Assembly: GCF_020184175.1 (NCBI RefSeq)
Contig: NC_065531.1
Coordinates: 23,705,213-23,769,212, forward strand
Source of the DNA: Aphis gossypii
Taxonomy: Eukaryota > Arthropoda > Insecta > Hemiptera > Aphididae
Direction of reading: 5' to 3'
DNA length: 64,000 bases
The position numbers and the translations under genes were made by a program. The notes beneath the pieces were generated by a model, which had not been told where the DNA came from, did not search any database, and was given only the letters and a program-made list of their open reading frames with translations. Below, one piece after another: positions 21,667-33,258 of the stretch (the stretch's first letter is position 1; every line of letters begins with the position of its first letter).

Positions 21667-22520
21667 TCATTGTGTAAACATGTAAAAGTAAATGTCGTAA
21701 TGCGTAATCCGCGAACGGCCTTCGAGACCAATGCAACTACGTCTAGTTTGGCTACACTGAATCAAAATAAATTTGCCGTTGTCGCACATAATTTAACGAA
21801 CATTACTCGTGGTGTGAATTACAAATACGGTTTTGGAACTACCAATGCGATGAATCCAACATCGTGTTCCGATGACAATGCTAAATATCAAGAAGAAACT
21901 ATACAAGCAATATACGGTTGTAAGTACGACGGAAAACCAATTTTTACCGGTGAATTCGACGGTATACCAAATTCTTTTTTTCACTTACCGTTTCATAACA
22001 ACCATTATTACACTATGGTCGCAGACAAAGGACACAGCACAAAACTGGGTTGGCCATTATTGAATGAACTCATCACAAAAATTGATGCTAGTTTCACAAC
22101 CGGTAAAACTATTGCCGAGTATTCTTACAGCCCTAAATTGGGATTGTTGGGAAAACCGATAGAAGGAGTTTTTAACGGGATATCGGGTAAATCACTTACG
22201 GGAAATGACATTGTTATTATGGTGAATAAAAAAAAACCGAAGAGCTGGATTCACACAGATACAAATCAATAAAAATACGGAAAAAGTGAACGATACGGAA
22301 ACCGAAGAACTTCGAGATGATTCGTACACAAAATTATTTAACAGCAAACGCTATTTTAAGCCTTTGGAATGCGGTCAATACATATGGCGTCACGGTGATG
22401 ACAGCGCTGTAGAAAAACAACCATCGTTGCACGTAGGCGTGTATCCCGTACACAAATTGACTACTACTAGTCAAGCGATAAAACCTAGCAGTTTCACTGA
22501 CATTGAAGTCGTATTTGAGG

Positions 22521-23176
22521 TGGAGATGTGCAAAACGGGTCAATTAAACGATCCGGTTCATTCGGATCGGATCTTCCAAAAGACCCGTTCGTGTGATTCG
22601 TTCAATAGTATTCGTTCGTTTTTTCAGCAGTGGCAAGTCTAGGGTGGGGGTGCATAGGAACCATAGTTGATATTAAACATATGGATACGGCATAACATTA
22701 TCTATGTCATTATCTATATCCGTGATCTTATCATTGTTGGTTTGAACTTTCTAAATCTAAAATTTCGCAAATATTATTCCTTAATCATAATATGTAAAAC
22801 TGTATTGTATTATTGACTTTTTATTACTTATATCTATTGACTTTTGCATACTCTAAATATAATGCATAACTAATATTGTGTAATCATTGTGTAAAAATGT
22901 ATTGTATTATTGACTTTTTATTAATTATATGTATTGACTATTGCATACTCTAAAATTAATGCATAACTACTAATATTGTGTAATATTTATTCTTTATTAT
23001 CACGATCGATTCGATTGTTATCACATTCAAGACATACAGTGTAGGTATTCAGATGTAAAAAAAAAACGAACGATATTTGGCGACCCGAATAAAGTCATTC
23101 GGCGATCCGGATCGGTCTCGTTCACTACTTTGACCCGTTCAATGCGATCCGTTCGTTCGCGAACAACACATCTCTA
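22521..23176 (-). mobile_element. hAT-type MITE B
   Basis: 656 bp, TIRs TGGAGATGTG and CACATCTCTA; 8-bp TSD ATTTGAGG at 22513-22520 and 23177-23184. Same family as MITE A, reversed. Inserted in the same viral gene. Confidence 0.85.
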
Positions 23177-23665
23177 ATTTGAGGTCAACACTGAAATGGT
23201 TGTTGAATTCGGGGCACTGTTTCAATTCACGCACTTCGATAAGATTCATATTCCATTCGAAGACGGTGTCATGCATCACAATTTGTCTACTACGCAGGGG
23301 CAGTACTTTTTCCGCGACGATTTGTCAACGATGTATAATCAATTTGTAACAATAGAATAAGATAATAATAATAACACATGGTTCAATAATATGTAATATT
23401 GTATTTATTTAATAAATGATAAAAAAATAACGGTGACAGTTTTTTATTATACATTTTTAGAAAAGGTGCGCTTATCCACGTGTACACTGATAAACGGTCT
23501 TTGAATGACGGGTCATTGATTATTGACAAATAGTGATTGGTCAATAATATTATCGGGGGGCCTTGTAGGGGGACATCGTTTTTATATTTAACATGCACTC
23601 TGGTGGTATCCCCTCCTAATAGCTCCTTCATTTTTTCCAAATGATACACCTCGTAATTGGGTTCG

Positions 23666-23774
23666 ATTTTATTTATATTTATATTTATATTTATATTTTA
23701 TTTTATTTTATTTATTTTATTTTATTTTATTTTATTTTATTTTTTTATTTTATTTTATTTTATTTTATTTTATT
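23666..23774. repeat. (TTTTA)n-type microsatellite inside NS1
   Basis: About 110 bp of TTTTA/TTTATA repeats exactly within the NS1 Walker B region. The second NS1 copy (about 46800) shows the uninterrupted sequence. The LINE remnant at 36390-37240 has the same kind of ATTTT-rich 3' tail. Confidence 0.8.
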
Positions 23775-24575
23775 TTCCATATGACGAGACGTTTGCCGGC
23801 GCCATCGGAAAAACTAAAATTATTCGTTTTGTTGGCAGTTCCGAACATACCGTAATTCAAAAAAAAGGCGGCTACGGCGTCGAAAAAAAAATTTTTGCCC
23901 GCGCTCGGAGGAGAATGTATTAGTGTTCGGTCCAGATACCGCCAGAGCGTGCCAGCTAATCGATTAATAATAATTAAAATTGATCCGGTTGCTAGCACGC
24001 CTGCGCAATTCGCCTCCGTGCGACTTCGCCTATCGCGTCGGTTGCGAGCCACTCTCGTCCGATGTGTCGCCGCGTTTCCGGTACCGGTTGTCGCCTTTTT
24101 GTTTTTATTATATGATTGCCATCGGTGGCAAATAACTTTGGTTTTTAAGTCGCGACCGTGCTCAAGGCGTATGTGACGTGGGCGATCTCTCAATGCCGTG
24201 ACGATATTGAGACTATCGTGTTTTTCGTTGTGCACACGGGTGCAAAAAACGTGTTACACACCAGCGCGGGCAGTGTGCGAGCCGTTGTTACCTTTTTGAA
24301 TCTATGGTGCACCGGGCATCCATTAGCCTTTAACGGTACTACGTATTATTTTGTATTTTGTTATTTTATATCCGCGCGCGGGTGCGAAAGTTTATTGGGC
24401 CGTTTTCGATTCTCGAATTGTTACTTTTATATCGTATGAAAGTCAATCAGATGCACGTGGGTTGCGGGATCTCGGCCGTCAACAACACATCGTCCATCTT
24501 AAAGGTTATGGTCCAACTTCGGCGGCACGTTCACGGTAACGCGGTATCACGCATGTGATACGCGATATCTTATAT

Positions 24576-24730
24576 GGGTCTGTCTATACGCAGTCGATTA
24601 GACCACCACCGTCGTTATCATTTTGTTGTTATCAAAAAAAAAACTGTTATCATTCAATAAATAATATCCACAGATCTGATACATAAAAGTATTTTTAAAT
24701 ATCTGTGATAATATCAATTATTATTTACTT
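24576..24730 (+). repeat. MULE left TIR
   Basis: About 155 bp, mirror of 29410-29564, directly after TSD ATCTTATAT. Confidence 0.9.
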
Positions 24731-25197
24731 AATTATTAATATTATTATATTATTCTAATTCTAATTACATTTTTGTTAGGTTAATTTAGATTAGGTTAAT
24801 AATTATTATTTATTACATTTATTAATCCGTATTCCGTAATCACGTGTTATTGGGAAATCTACTTTTCCTTTTTAGAAACACTCATACACGGTAAGTACAT
24901 GTACCTTACATTATTTTCATAAGTATTTATAATTTATATTTTTAAATTTAAATTTTATAATTTATAAAATGTTGTAAAACCAATACATTCATGCATCATA
25001 CTTTGTTTAAAAAAAATGTCACTTAATTTATGGGAAGTCATATAACAATAAATTATACAAATTGATTTAAAAATATCACATAAACAGTATAAATCTTTAA
25101 ATAATAAATTGTCATTGGATAAAAATGTTGGTCAAGTTAATAAAATAAATAAATAAATAGGTAATAATAAATAATAATAATAAAAATTTCAATAATT

Positions 25198-27865
25198 TCA
25201 CCCAAGTTTCTTTTTTTTGTGGGATTTTGGTATATCTAATAATTGAGAACAATGTGGACGTTTTGTAGGTAATAATGACAAACCATCTTCTTTGTTTGTC
25301 ATTGAATTGATTTTTGTATGAACACCATTTAAAATATTAAGCTGTTCAGACAATTCTTTTGAGTAGTTATTTGAATTAACTATGTATGTTAAATCTAATA
25401 TTTTTTTTAGTGTTTCTCGAATTTGTTCCGGAAGATTTTCATTGTCTGGAATTGGATTATGTTGGTCATTTCTTTGTTGGCTATTTAGGTCTGTATAATT
25501 TATTTGTGAAGCATTTTCCTTTTCCAATACATGAACAGGTGTTTTTGTTAATATTTCTTTACTATGTTCATTTGTTATAGAATAACGAGGATCAGGTGAT
25601 ATGAATGGATTATTCAAAAAATTTTCAGGTAAATCATTAAATGAATACCTTGGAATATATAGAAATATTGCACATAAATGTTTACATGGCCAATGGAATT
25701 TAATATAATCAATACAGGTACAATTTGGTATCAGGAAATTGATTGTGTAAACACAAGTTCCATCTTCACTCTTTACATGAAATGTGTGTTCCAATTCCAA
25801 CTTTTTTATTTTGTTTTCAGAATATATGTTTTGAGCAGTAGAAAGTCTGTTATAAATATGTTTGACAAATGGTTCAGGTCTTCTGTGTAAAAAATTAGGT
25901 ATAACATTAGACATTTTTTTATACTCTCCTGTAAGTTTTAAATTTTTTAAATGATATTTTTTTAAGGATTCTGGTAAAAATTGATCAATTATTGTTTCTA
26001 TAGTACTATTTAAAGACTTGTCACTTGTTAATTTTAAGTAAAAGCTCTTTATAACTTTATTTTGTGTCTCTACTCCGTTATTTGTTGAAATCTTGATATC
26101 ATATTCATCTTTAAAAAATCGATTAATCCACTTTTCTGCAACAGAAAGCCAAGTTCTAATAAAATATTGTTGTGCTTTTGGATTTCTTAACCAAGCGTCT
26201 GTTAATTTCATTTTTTCAACTGATTCTGTAAATTTAGTATCGTCATTACTTTGTGCTATACTTCTCCAAAGTGTTAGTATCTGACCACGATCATCTTTTA
26301 CCTGAAGATTGCCTTGTTTATTAGTCCATCTCAACCATGCTTGTTCTCGGTGAAAATCGCAAATATAAGTGGGACAATTATTAAATACCTTGGCTATACT
26401 ATTATATTCTGCTTCGCAATAATCAGTAACAAAATATTGAGGAACCCACTTATCATTCCAGGATTTAATCATATATAACGCCTCTGTGATCGAATCTGAA
26501 TCTTCACATTGTACAATAAATGTTGCTGCTACACAATAATTAACATTAGTTTTCACTACTAAGAAAAATAGAGGCAAAGCATATTTTGTTGTTTTATAAG
26601 TTGCATCAAGCAAACAGGTGTTACCATACCGTGTTATTAAATGTCTTTGCCATTCTGTTTGATGGCAGAAAAGAAGTGGTTTTACACTACCATCAGATTC
26701 GTTATATGGCCGAAAATAGTAGTTATCATTTGAGTATGTTTTTTTCCATTGTTCTATTTTAACAGCCAGGGCATGTTGATCAATTTTACTTTGATGTTTT
26801 TCATAAGTAAATTTAATTATACAATTTCTTAATGTTTTTTCATCAGGATAAAATGCTCGGGATATCGGAGAAGGAGCAGTTGTACAAGTTCTTTCAACAA
26901 AGTCCTTCAGCATAGATGAAACAATCTTAATATTAGAAAATCCATTATTCACCAATCTGGAAATTTCTTTTAATATTGAAGTATCGACAGGTAGATTTAA
27001 AAGAGATGTTTCTATTGCATGATTGTGTACTGAAGGAAGTGACAGAAGTAGTAAGTATTTTTCTTTTGCATTAATTTGTACATTTTCTAATTTCAATTCA
27101 TTTTTTAATTTGTCTATTACCTAAATATTAAAAATAAATAACATTTAAAATACTATCTCATAATAATAATTATATACCATATTTTTAACTCATTACATTA
27201 TTTTATAGGTACCTGTTTTTTAGATCTCCAATTAGTTGATGAGCTTTCTGGAATCGTAAAATCAGGGAAATATAATAATTTGATAACTACCATAGTTGCT
27301 GGACAGTTAAATTTTTTTGTACTATTCAGAGAAAATCTTTTTTTAACACAAGTTGGATGATCATTCTATAAAAGTGCCAAAAAAATAGAACAAAATTAAT
27401 GTTAATTTATAAGTAAGGTTTTTGATTTTAGAAAATATGTATTAAAGTTGTGTTATTACATCTGTATTGTCGTTAGATTTGTGTTGAGGTCCATTTACAC
27501 ATTCAAAATAAATGTGCTGTTTAATTAAAAATGGACAGCCCATAAATTTAATTGGTAATTCTCCACGCTCAAGGGAAAATCTGTACTTAGAGTTTTCTCC
27601 TGTCAAGTGTCAACACATTTTAATATTATTGGTACATATTTTGAAATTCAATAAATAACTTTTTAAACATTTAAACTTATTTTAATAAATTACCTTCATA
27701 TTTTATAGACTTTGCCACGACATAACCAAAACCTAATTCTGACAAACGTTTAGTAAAACAATTCAAATCACTAGTTTCTCCTTGAATAGAAGTATTATTC
27801 ACTATACTCGCACTTGAATTTTCAAGGAAATATTCAAGACAGTTAAAATATTTAGTGTCTTCCAT
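25198..27865 (-). CDS. MULE transposase (four exons, about 795 aa)
   Basis: Exons on the minus strand: 27865-27694, 27599-27460, 27365-27213, 27120-25198; all GT-AG with matching phases, 2388 coding bases, no stop. Exons 2-3 carry a Cys/His zinc-binding region (GCPF...QH and TCVKKRF...NCPA), typical of the FLYWCH/WRKY-like DNA-binding part of MULEs. Exon 4 holds the DDE core: Asp in LLDATYKT, Asp in VTDYCEAE and Glu in NNGVETQN. A SWIM-type zinc motif (CTC, then 12 residues, CKH) follows, then a hydrophilic tail. The layout fits animal MULEs (Phantom-like). Probably encodes an active enzyme; exon borders are my reading. Confidence 0.85.
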
Positions 27866-28252
27866 TTTAATGAAAATAATAATTTAAAAAAACCACACCA
27901 AAAATAGTTCAAAAAAAAATTGTATATAATTATTTAATCAGAAAACTGAAAGATGCCTTATAGTAACTGGTGTCAAAGGTATCGAACCGAGTACTAATAA
28001 AACTAACTGTTTATTCTATAGTGTCTATGTCTTATATAGTAACTGGTATCAAAAAAGCAAGGCATTGAACCAAGAACTAATAAAATTAACTCAGTAGATA
28101 TAGATTAAATCTTAATATTGCATTTAAGTTAAGCTTAAGATTAGTTATCTTTGTTAGATATCAGTTCTTTTCAATATTGTAAAACTATCAATACATTTTC
28201 AGTTAAAATGAATTTATGGCTATTCGTCTGTCTGTCCTTTGTTTGTTGCCAT

Positions 28253-29058
28253 CAGGCACGGCACTAGAATTTTTTTCCAGGGGAGGCAGAGTGGGGCAAA
28301 TATTTTTTTTACGTGGGCTAAAATTTTTCAACAAATACTGAAGTTATTTTAATGAAATATAAATATTTTCGTATCATATAACATAATATAGATATTATCT
28401 ATATAGTACATACGTTTTATATTGTATGCTCTAAGAGTCTAAACAGATAATATATACAAACTTTTGAATAGTTAAAAATGTTTTAAGAATAATGTCAAAT
28501 ATTTTTTTTTGTACCTTATGTAATAAAATGTCTAATCACAGACCTTCAACAACTATATTCATAATGATGACATGATACACAAAAATGATAAGTTCTTTAT
28601 GACTTAAATATTACATACCTTTGTGAATGAATAATTATGTTTCTTTTACTTACCTACATTTCATAAATACAAATTAAAGTAATTGTGTTTAGTAATGAAC
28701 AATTTGTTTCAATCATCTTTAATGCAATGATTTGGGATACGTTTATTTGTTCATTTTCATCTAGTAATTAGTACTCAATAAAGGTAATAAAAAATAAATA
28801 AAAGATTTTTTCTTATTTTACAAATTTCAAAACACATTTTATTGAAATTGTAGTAAATTTTTTCCTTATTAGACAAATAATAAATTTAATTTATTCCTCA
28901 ATTTTTTTAGTTGTGACAAATATATTATATAAGCTAAATATTGATATTTTACACAATATCTATCGTACATATTTTTTAGTGAGGAGGCTGGCGAAGGGGC
29001 TGATCTGTTTTCTGGGGGGGCTAGAGCCCCACCTTGCCCCCCCTTGGCGCCGTGCCTG
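28253..29058. mobile_element. hAT-type MITE inside the MULE
   Basis: 806 bp, ends CAGGCACGGC and GCCGTGCCTG; 8-bp TSD GTTGCCAT at 28245-28252 and 29059-29066. GC-rich ends with G runs, AT-rich middle, no transposase. It lies between the transposase start and the right TIR. Confidence 0.85.
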
Positions 29059-29409
29059 GTTGCCATGAAACAATAATGCCTTATATAATCTTCTGCCTAT
29101 AGGTCTAATAAACCTCTGTTCCAAATTTCGTCAAAATTAGTCCATCAATTTAGGAATGCATAAAGGACAAATTAACAGATAGACAAAGATTATTTATAAT
29201 ATGATATTTATTTTATTAATATTAAATCACAATATATTAACAATTAAATATTATACTAATTTGTGAAGTATTGGAATTACATGGAAAATTATAAATGACA
29301 ATATTGTCAATATTATACATTTTTCTGAATAATAGTGATATAATATGTTAATTATTTATTAAAGTGTATAATTATTAATTTATAGTTATAGTAAAATATA
29401 ATAATATTT

Positions 29410-29564
29410 AAGTAAATAATAATTGATATTATCACAGATATTTAAAAATACTTTTATGTATCAGATCTGTGGATATTATTTATTGAATGATAACAGTTTT
29501 TTTTTTGATAACAACAAAATGATAACGACGGTGGTGGTCTAATCGACTGCGTATAGACAGACCC
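29410..29564 (-). repeat. MULE right TIR
   Basis: About 155 bp, mirror of 24576-24730, directly before TSD ATCTTATAT. Confidence 0.9.
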
Positions 29565-29941
29565 ATCTTATATCTTTGTATATTATCATTTATTGGTTTT
29601 ACTATTATCAGTGTTATTATTATTTATTATTATTATTATTATATTACCACTGATTGGATAATTTTTAGTATTAATAAAACACATTTTGATTTTATATAGT
29701 AGGTGGGCGCCTACTCCCCATATAAATTGTTATTTGAAGATATATGTATTTGATGTATGTGATGTACTGATATATTTTTAATACAGTCCACAATTATTTT
29801 ATGTATTATAACAATCAGGTTTTTTTTCTTATGATTGAATCTTACTATTCCCACGGTTGATTTTCTATGTTGGTTATAAATTAAAAGTACACGCATTTAC
29901 AATTAGCATGCTATTTCTTTTTGGAATTTTTTTATCCAATA

Positions 29942-30041
29942 NNNNNNNNNNNNNNNNNNNNNNNNNNNNNNNNNNNNNNNNNNNNNNNNNNNNNNNNNNN
30001 NNNNNNNNNNNNNNNNNNNNNNNNNNNNNNNNNNNNNNNNN
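29942..30041. other. Assembly gap (100 N)
   Basis: Exactly 100 N. The left side ends in densovirus NS1 coding sequence (minus); the right side starts in an unrelated host-like exon. The true distance is unknown. Confidence 1.
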
Positions 30042-31748
30042 GGAGAAATCACAAAAACTAAAGAAAGTACTGTTCCTTTCAGTCAATTATTTAATAATAA
30101 TAGTTATTATGACACGTCTCCGGAAAATTGGCTGTATAACATTGACCACATTGACCACCAAGAACCATCAACATCGCAAACTGCTGTCTCTAATTGTTCA
30201 GGAAGTAAAAAAAAAAACACATCACATTTCTAGTTCTGATCAGTTAAATAAAATGCATGATTACACAGCCCAGCCAATAATTTCACCGTCTGCAAGAGCT
30301 AATAAATCTGCAGATGAAAGTGATCAAGGTATTTTTATTATATATAATATGTTATATATATATATTATATAGGTAGGTATCTAAACATTTCAGGTTTAAA
30401 AAATTGTTTTTATTAATTGTTTCTCAGCATTCAGAAAATGTGTTAGGCGGTCTTTGGCCAACCTAAAATATGATACAGAACATTTTCATAAACGGTTTGA
30501 TGCCCAAGAATCATTACTGGAAAACATTTTAGCCAAATTAGATTCAAAAGGGTCAGCTATGGTCTCTAATTTTTAGAAATGTATTGTATTTTAGCTAGAT
30601 ATTTTATTTAGCATTAGATCATACACATCGGTAGGTATATATTATCATAGTCATTGTTATTCGTTGTATAATTGTTATGAATGTGACATAATATAAACTT
30701 ATAAGTACCTTAAAAATAAAAACTATATTCACTGTTGCGTGCCAGTATCAGATTTGAATCCAAATGGTTAATTTGAATTAAAGTTAAACTTAATAACGAA
30801 ATATGTCTTTATTGCATATAAATAAAATACATGTAACAAATAAAATAAGTGGCTGAGTGACGTGAAAGTGCTCAGTTGTTGATAGCTTTGGTACATCTGC
30901 CGTTGCTGGTCTTCGGGCTCCCTTATATATTGTGGTGCGTCTCTTGTTTACGTCGTGTTGTCGCCTTCTGGGTAAAACCAGGTGTCCTTGTAGTTGTTGT
31001 TGCAAATTCGGACACGAGTAAATGCATAATTAGTGCACTGTAATTATTGGTGCGCTTACTATCCCGACACGTGTCATGGTCATAGTAGCATCCGCATTAC
31101 CCTTGACACGAGGCATGGTCATACTAACTTAGCCTTGTAATCTCGTAGATATCTTACAGATATCTCATAGCCCATAACATCACTTTGAATTTGAGGTGTG
31201 ATCTAATTTTTTGTTTGCCATTCTATAAGGAAATTACTTTAATATAAGCACACTAATCATTCACTCCCTTCAGTCTTAAAACTTTTAATGTATAAACATA
31301 ATAATTAGTTATGTATCATAACTGCTAGAATTAATACTTTTTTATTTTTATATTATTAACCCAAAGTTGGTTATATAATTATATAATTATATAATTATAT
31401 AGGTATTATTTATTATAAATAATATTATATTATAATATTTTATAATCATTTAAGTTCAGGTATAAAATTGAATAACATGTTTTCAAATATCCTGTGTTTC
31501 AAAACTTTTATTATATTATTATAAACCAATTTAATAACTAAACTGACTATATAAATTATTTAAGTAATACAAGTTCAACATGTTAGCGTTGTATTCAAAT
31601 ACATTATATATTAATATAATAAAATTACTTTACAGATATTGTTCGTAAAATGAAAAAGTTTAAAGATACGTCTAACATTGATATTGAAAAACCCATTAAG
31701 AATTGGATGGCCCAAGCAACACCAAGAATGAAAAAAATGGCTGAATAA
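30042..31748 (+). pseudogene. DUF4806-like gene fragment
   Basis: Exon-like pieces at 30042-30328, 30428-30576 and 31636-31748. The first is Ser/Asn-rich and needs a one-base correction at the A run near 30208. The second holds a helical segment (RRSLANLKYD) typical of the region before DUF4806. The last ends the protein with an IKNWMAQATPRMKK tail like DUF4806 C-termini. The second piece runs to a TAG without the central domain, and no exon for that domain lies between 30577 and 31635, where a solo LTR sits. Either a decayed gene or one with its middle lost; the 5' end is in the gap. Confidence 0.5.
30733..31179 (-). mobile_element. Solo LTR (447 bp)
   Basis: Ends TGTTGCGTGCC and CCCATAACA; TSD TCAC at 30729-30732 and 31180-31183. 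On the minus strand it has a TATATAAGG box (near 30920) and an AATAAA (near 30810), so it reads minus. Antisense to the DUF4806-like fragment. Confidence 0.65.
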
Positions 31749-33258
31749 TCTCTGCAAACTAATCACGATGATCATAATTCAATTGATAATAATACTTGAA
31801 CTATATATATATTTGTATATTAGCATACCTATAAGATTTTATTAAAACATTATTTATACCTTATACTGCAGTGTTTTTATTATTTTATTCAAATGTATGT
31901 ATACTATTAATATACAGTTATAAGAACATAATATTTAAGTTTTTGTTTAAACATAATATATTCACTTGCAGTATATGTTTACTTGAATACAAATTTGTTA
32001 TTATCATATAAGATTTTGTTAATATTTATACTTACTACAATTTTTTTATTAATTCATTATAATATGAGGTAATTTATTTTCATTTAAATTTTATTTTATT
32101 CAAATGTATGTATATATTATCAATATAGGTACACTATACAGCTATAAGAACATATTTAAGTTTTTGTTTAAACATAGTATATTCACTTGCAGTATAGTTT
32201 ATTATTTATTTTATTATGTGATACATTTTTTTTTTAACTGCAGTATGTGTTTACTTGAATACAAATTTGTTATTATCATATAAGATTTTGTTAATATTTA
32301 TACTTACTACAATTTTTTTATTAATTCATTATAATATTATGAGGTAATTTATTTTCATTTAAATTTTATTTTATTTAAATCTATGTACATATATTATTAA
32401 TATAAATATTTAAGTTTTCGTTTAAACATAATATTATATTCACTTGCAGTAGGTACCTATAGTTTATTATTTATTATTATTATGTGATACATTTTTTTTT
32501 TTATTTTAAACTGCAGTATATATTTACTTGAACACATATTTGTTATTATCATATAAGATATTTTGTTAAAACATTATTTATACTTACTGCAATATTTTTA
32601 TTATTTCATTATAGTATATGAGATTATTTATATTAAAATTATTAATATATATTTATCAGACTATATTCAAGATTTTGTTTAAATTCACTTAATAAAGTAT
32701 GTTTTTTAATTCTCATAATTATTATTATATCTTAATGGATACTAAATTTAAAATGTTCAAGACCATAAAAATAAATTAATAACAAATATAATGTTAAAAC
32801 AAATAAAATACAGATTATACAACCAGTTTATAATATTTTATTATTGGTCAATATATATATATATTTAGTAGTACTATGAATTGTCTGTTATAAACCTAAT
32901 ATTATTTTAGTTAAAAAACTTGCGATATATATTTATATATAATTATAATAACTATTGATACTAAATATTTTGAAATTGCATAAATCAAACATTGAAAAAA
33001 TATTGCATTACAATATTGTGAAAATATATAGGTAAAATAGTTTGAAAATATATGGCTAAAATGTTGTGAAAACATATAGCTACAATTTTGTTAAAATAAA
33101 TAGCCAACATTTTGTGAAAATATATCTCAAAAATATTATAAAAATAATTAGTTACAATATTGTGATAATATACAGCTACAATATTGTGACAATTTTTGAT
33201 CTCCTGCCAAAAAATGTTTCTAAAATTTTTTGAAAATATTTTAAAATATTATGACAGT
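31749..33258. repeat. AT-rich tandem/interspersed repeats
   Basis: A unit of roughly 210-280 bp is repeated about three times (starts near 31890, 32099 and 32374), each with CACTTGCAGTA, ATTTGTTATTATCATATAAG and ATTTTTTTATTAATTCATT blocks. At 33000-33200 a separate minisatellite of about 30-32 bp carries ACAATATTGTGAAAATATATAG-type units. No gene. Confidence 0.6.

Larger units (their letters stand above)
19985..23360 (+). pseudogene. Endogenous densovirus VP, plus-strand copy
   Basis: Starts in the Ser/Thr-rich linker (PLA2 part absent) and runs to a TAA at 23358. Coding pieces: 19985-20388, 21675-22520, 23185-23360. Breaks, in order: a TGA stop near 20246 where the inverted copy has TGG; a 1278-bp hAT MITE (itself with a solo LTR) with TSD TCATTGTG; a one-base frameshift near 22262; a second hAT MITE with TSD ATTTGAGG. 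The middle part (21670-22272) is the longest open stretch, 200 residues, and reads as the parvovirus capsid body. The VP end lies 22 bp from the end of the convergent NS1. Confidence 0.8.
24576..29564 (-). mobile_element. MULE (Mutator-like) DNA transposon, complete
   Basis: Terminal inverted repeats of about 155 bp (24576-24730 and 29410-29564) begin GGGTCTGTCTATACGCAG. Perfect 9-bp TSD ATCTTATAT at 24567-24575 and 29565-29573. It carries a four-exon transposase on the minus strand and a nested hAT MITE. TIRs look identical by eye, so it is young. Inserted into the solo LTR 23924-29901. Confidence 0.9.
23924..29901 (+). mobile_element. Solo LTR (about 980 bp net) interrupted by a MULE
   Basis: Begins TGTTCGGTCC and ends GCATTTACA, flanked by the 5-bp TSD ATTAG (23919-23923 and 29902-29906), inserted in densovirus NS1. 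Removing the MULE and its 9-bp duplication leaves about 980 bp. A 5-bp duplication and TG...CA ends fit BEL/Pao or Gypsy. Left part GC-rich, right part AT-rich. Orientation uncertain. Confidence 0.65.
23383..29941 (-). pseudogene. Endogenous densovirus NS1, helicase C-terminal part, minus strand
   Basis: Coding pieces are 23383-23665, 23775-23923 and 29902-29941 (running into the assembly gap). Superfamily 3 helicase motifs are visible: Walker A text PPSAGKN, and Walker B text VIW, which is cut immediately after the Trp by the pentanucleotide repeat 23666-23774. C-terminal tail intact to a stop at 23383. Breaks: the repeat in Walker B; a solo LTR with 5-bp TSD ATTAG between 23923 and 29902; the N-terminal HUH nuclease part is not present. 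Nearly identical to the copy at 46590-46972. Convergent with the plus-strand VP, an ambisense arrangement. Confidence 0.8.

Noticed and set aside
23895..24558. Several GC-rich frames of 60-93 codons
   Set aside because: They lie in the left part of the solo LTR; no motif and no consistent frame.
25386..26284. Plus-strand frames inside the MULE transposase
   Set aside because: Antisense shadows of exon 4.
29857..30372. A 171-codon frame across the N gap
   Set aside because: It depends on 100 unknown bases and joins antisense viral DNA to an unrelated exon.
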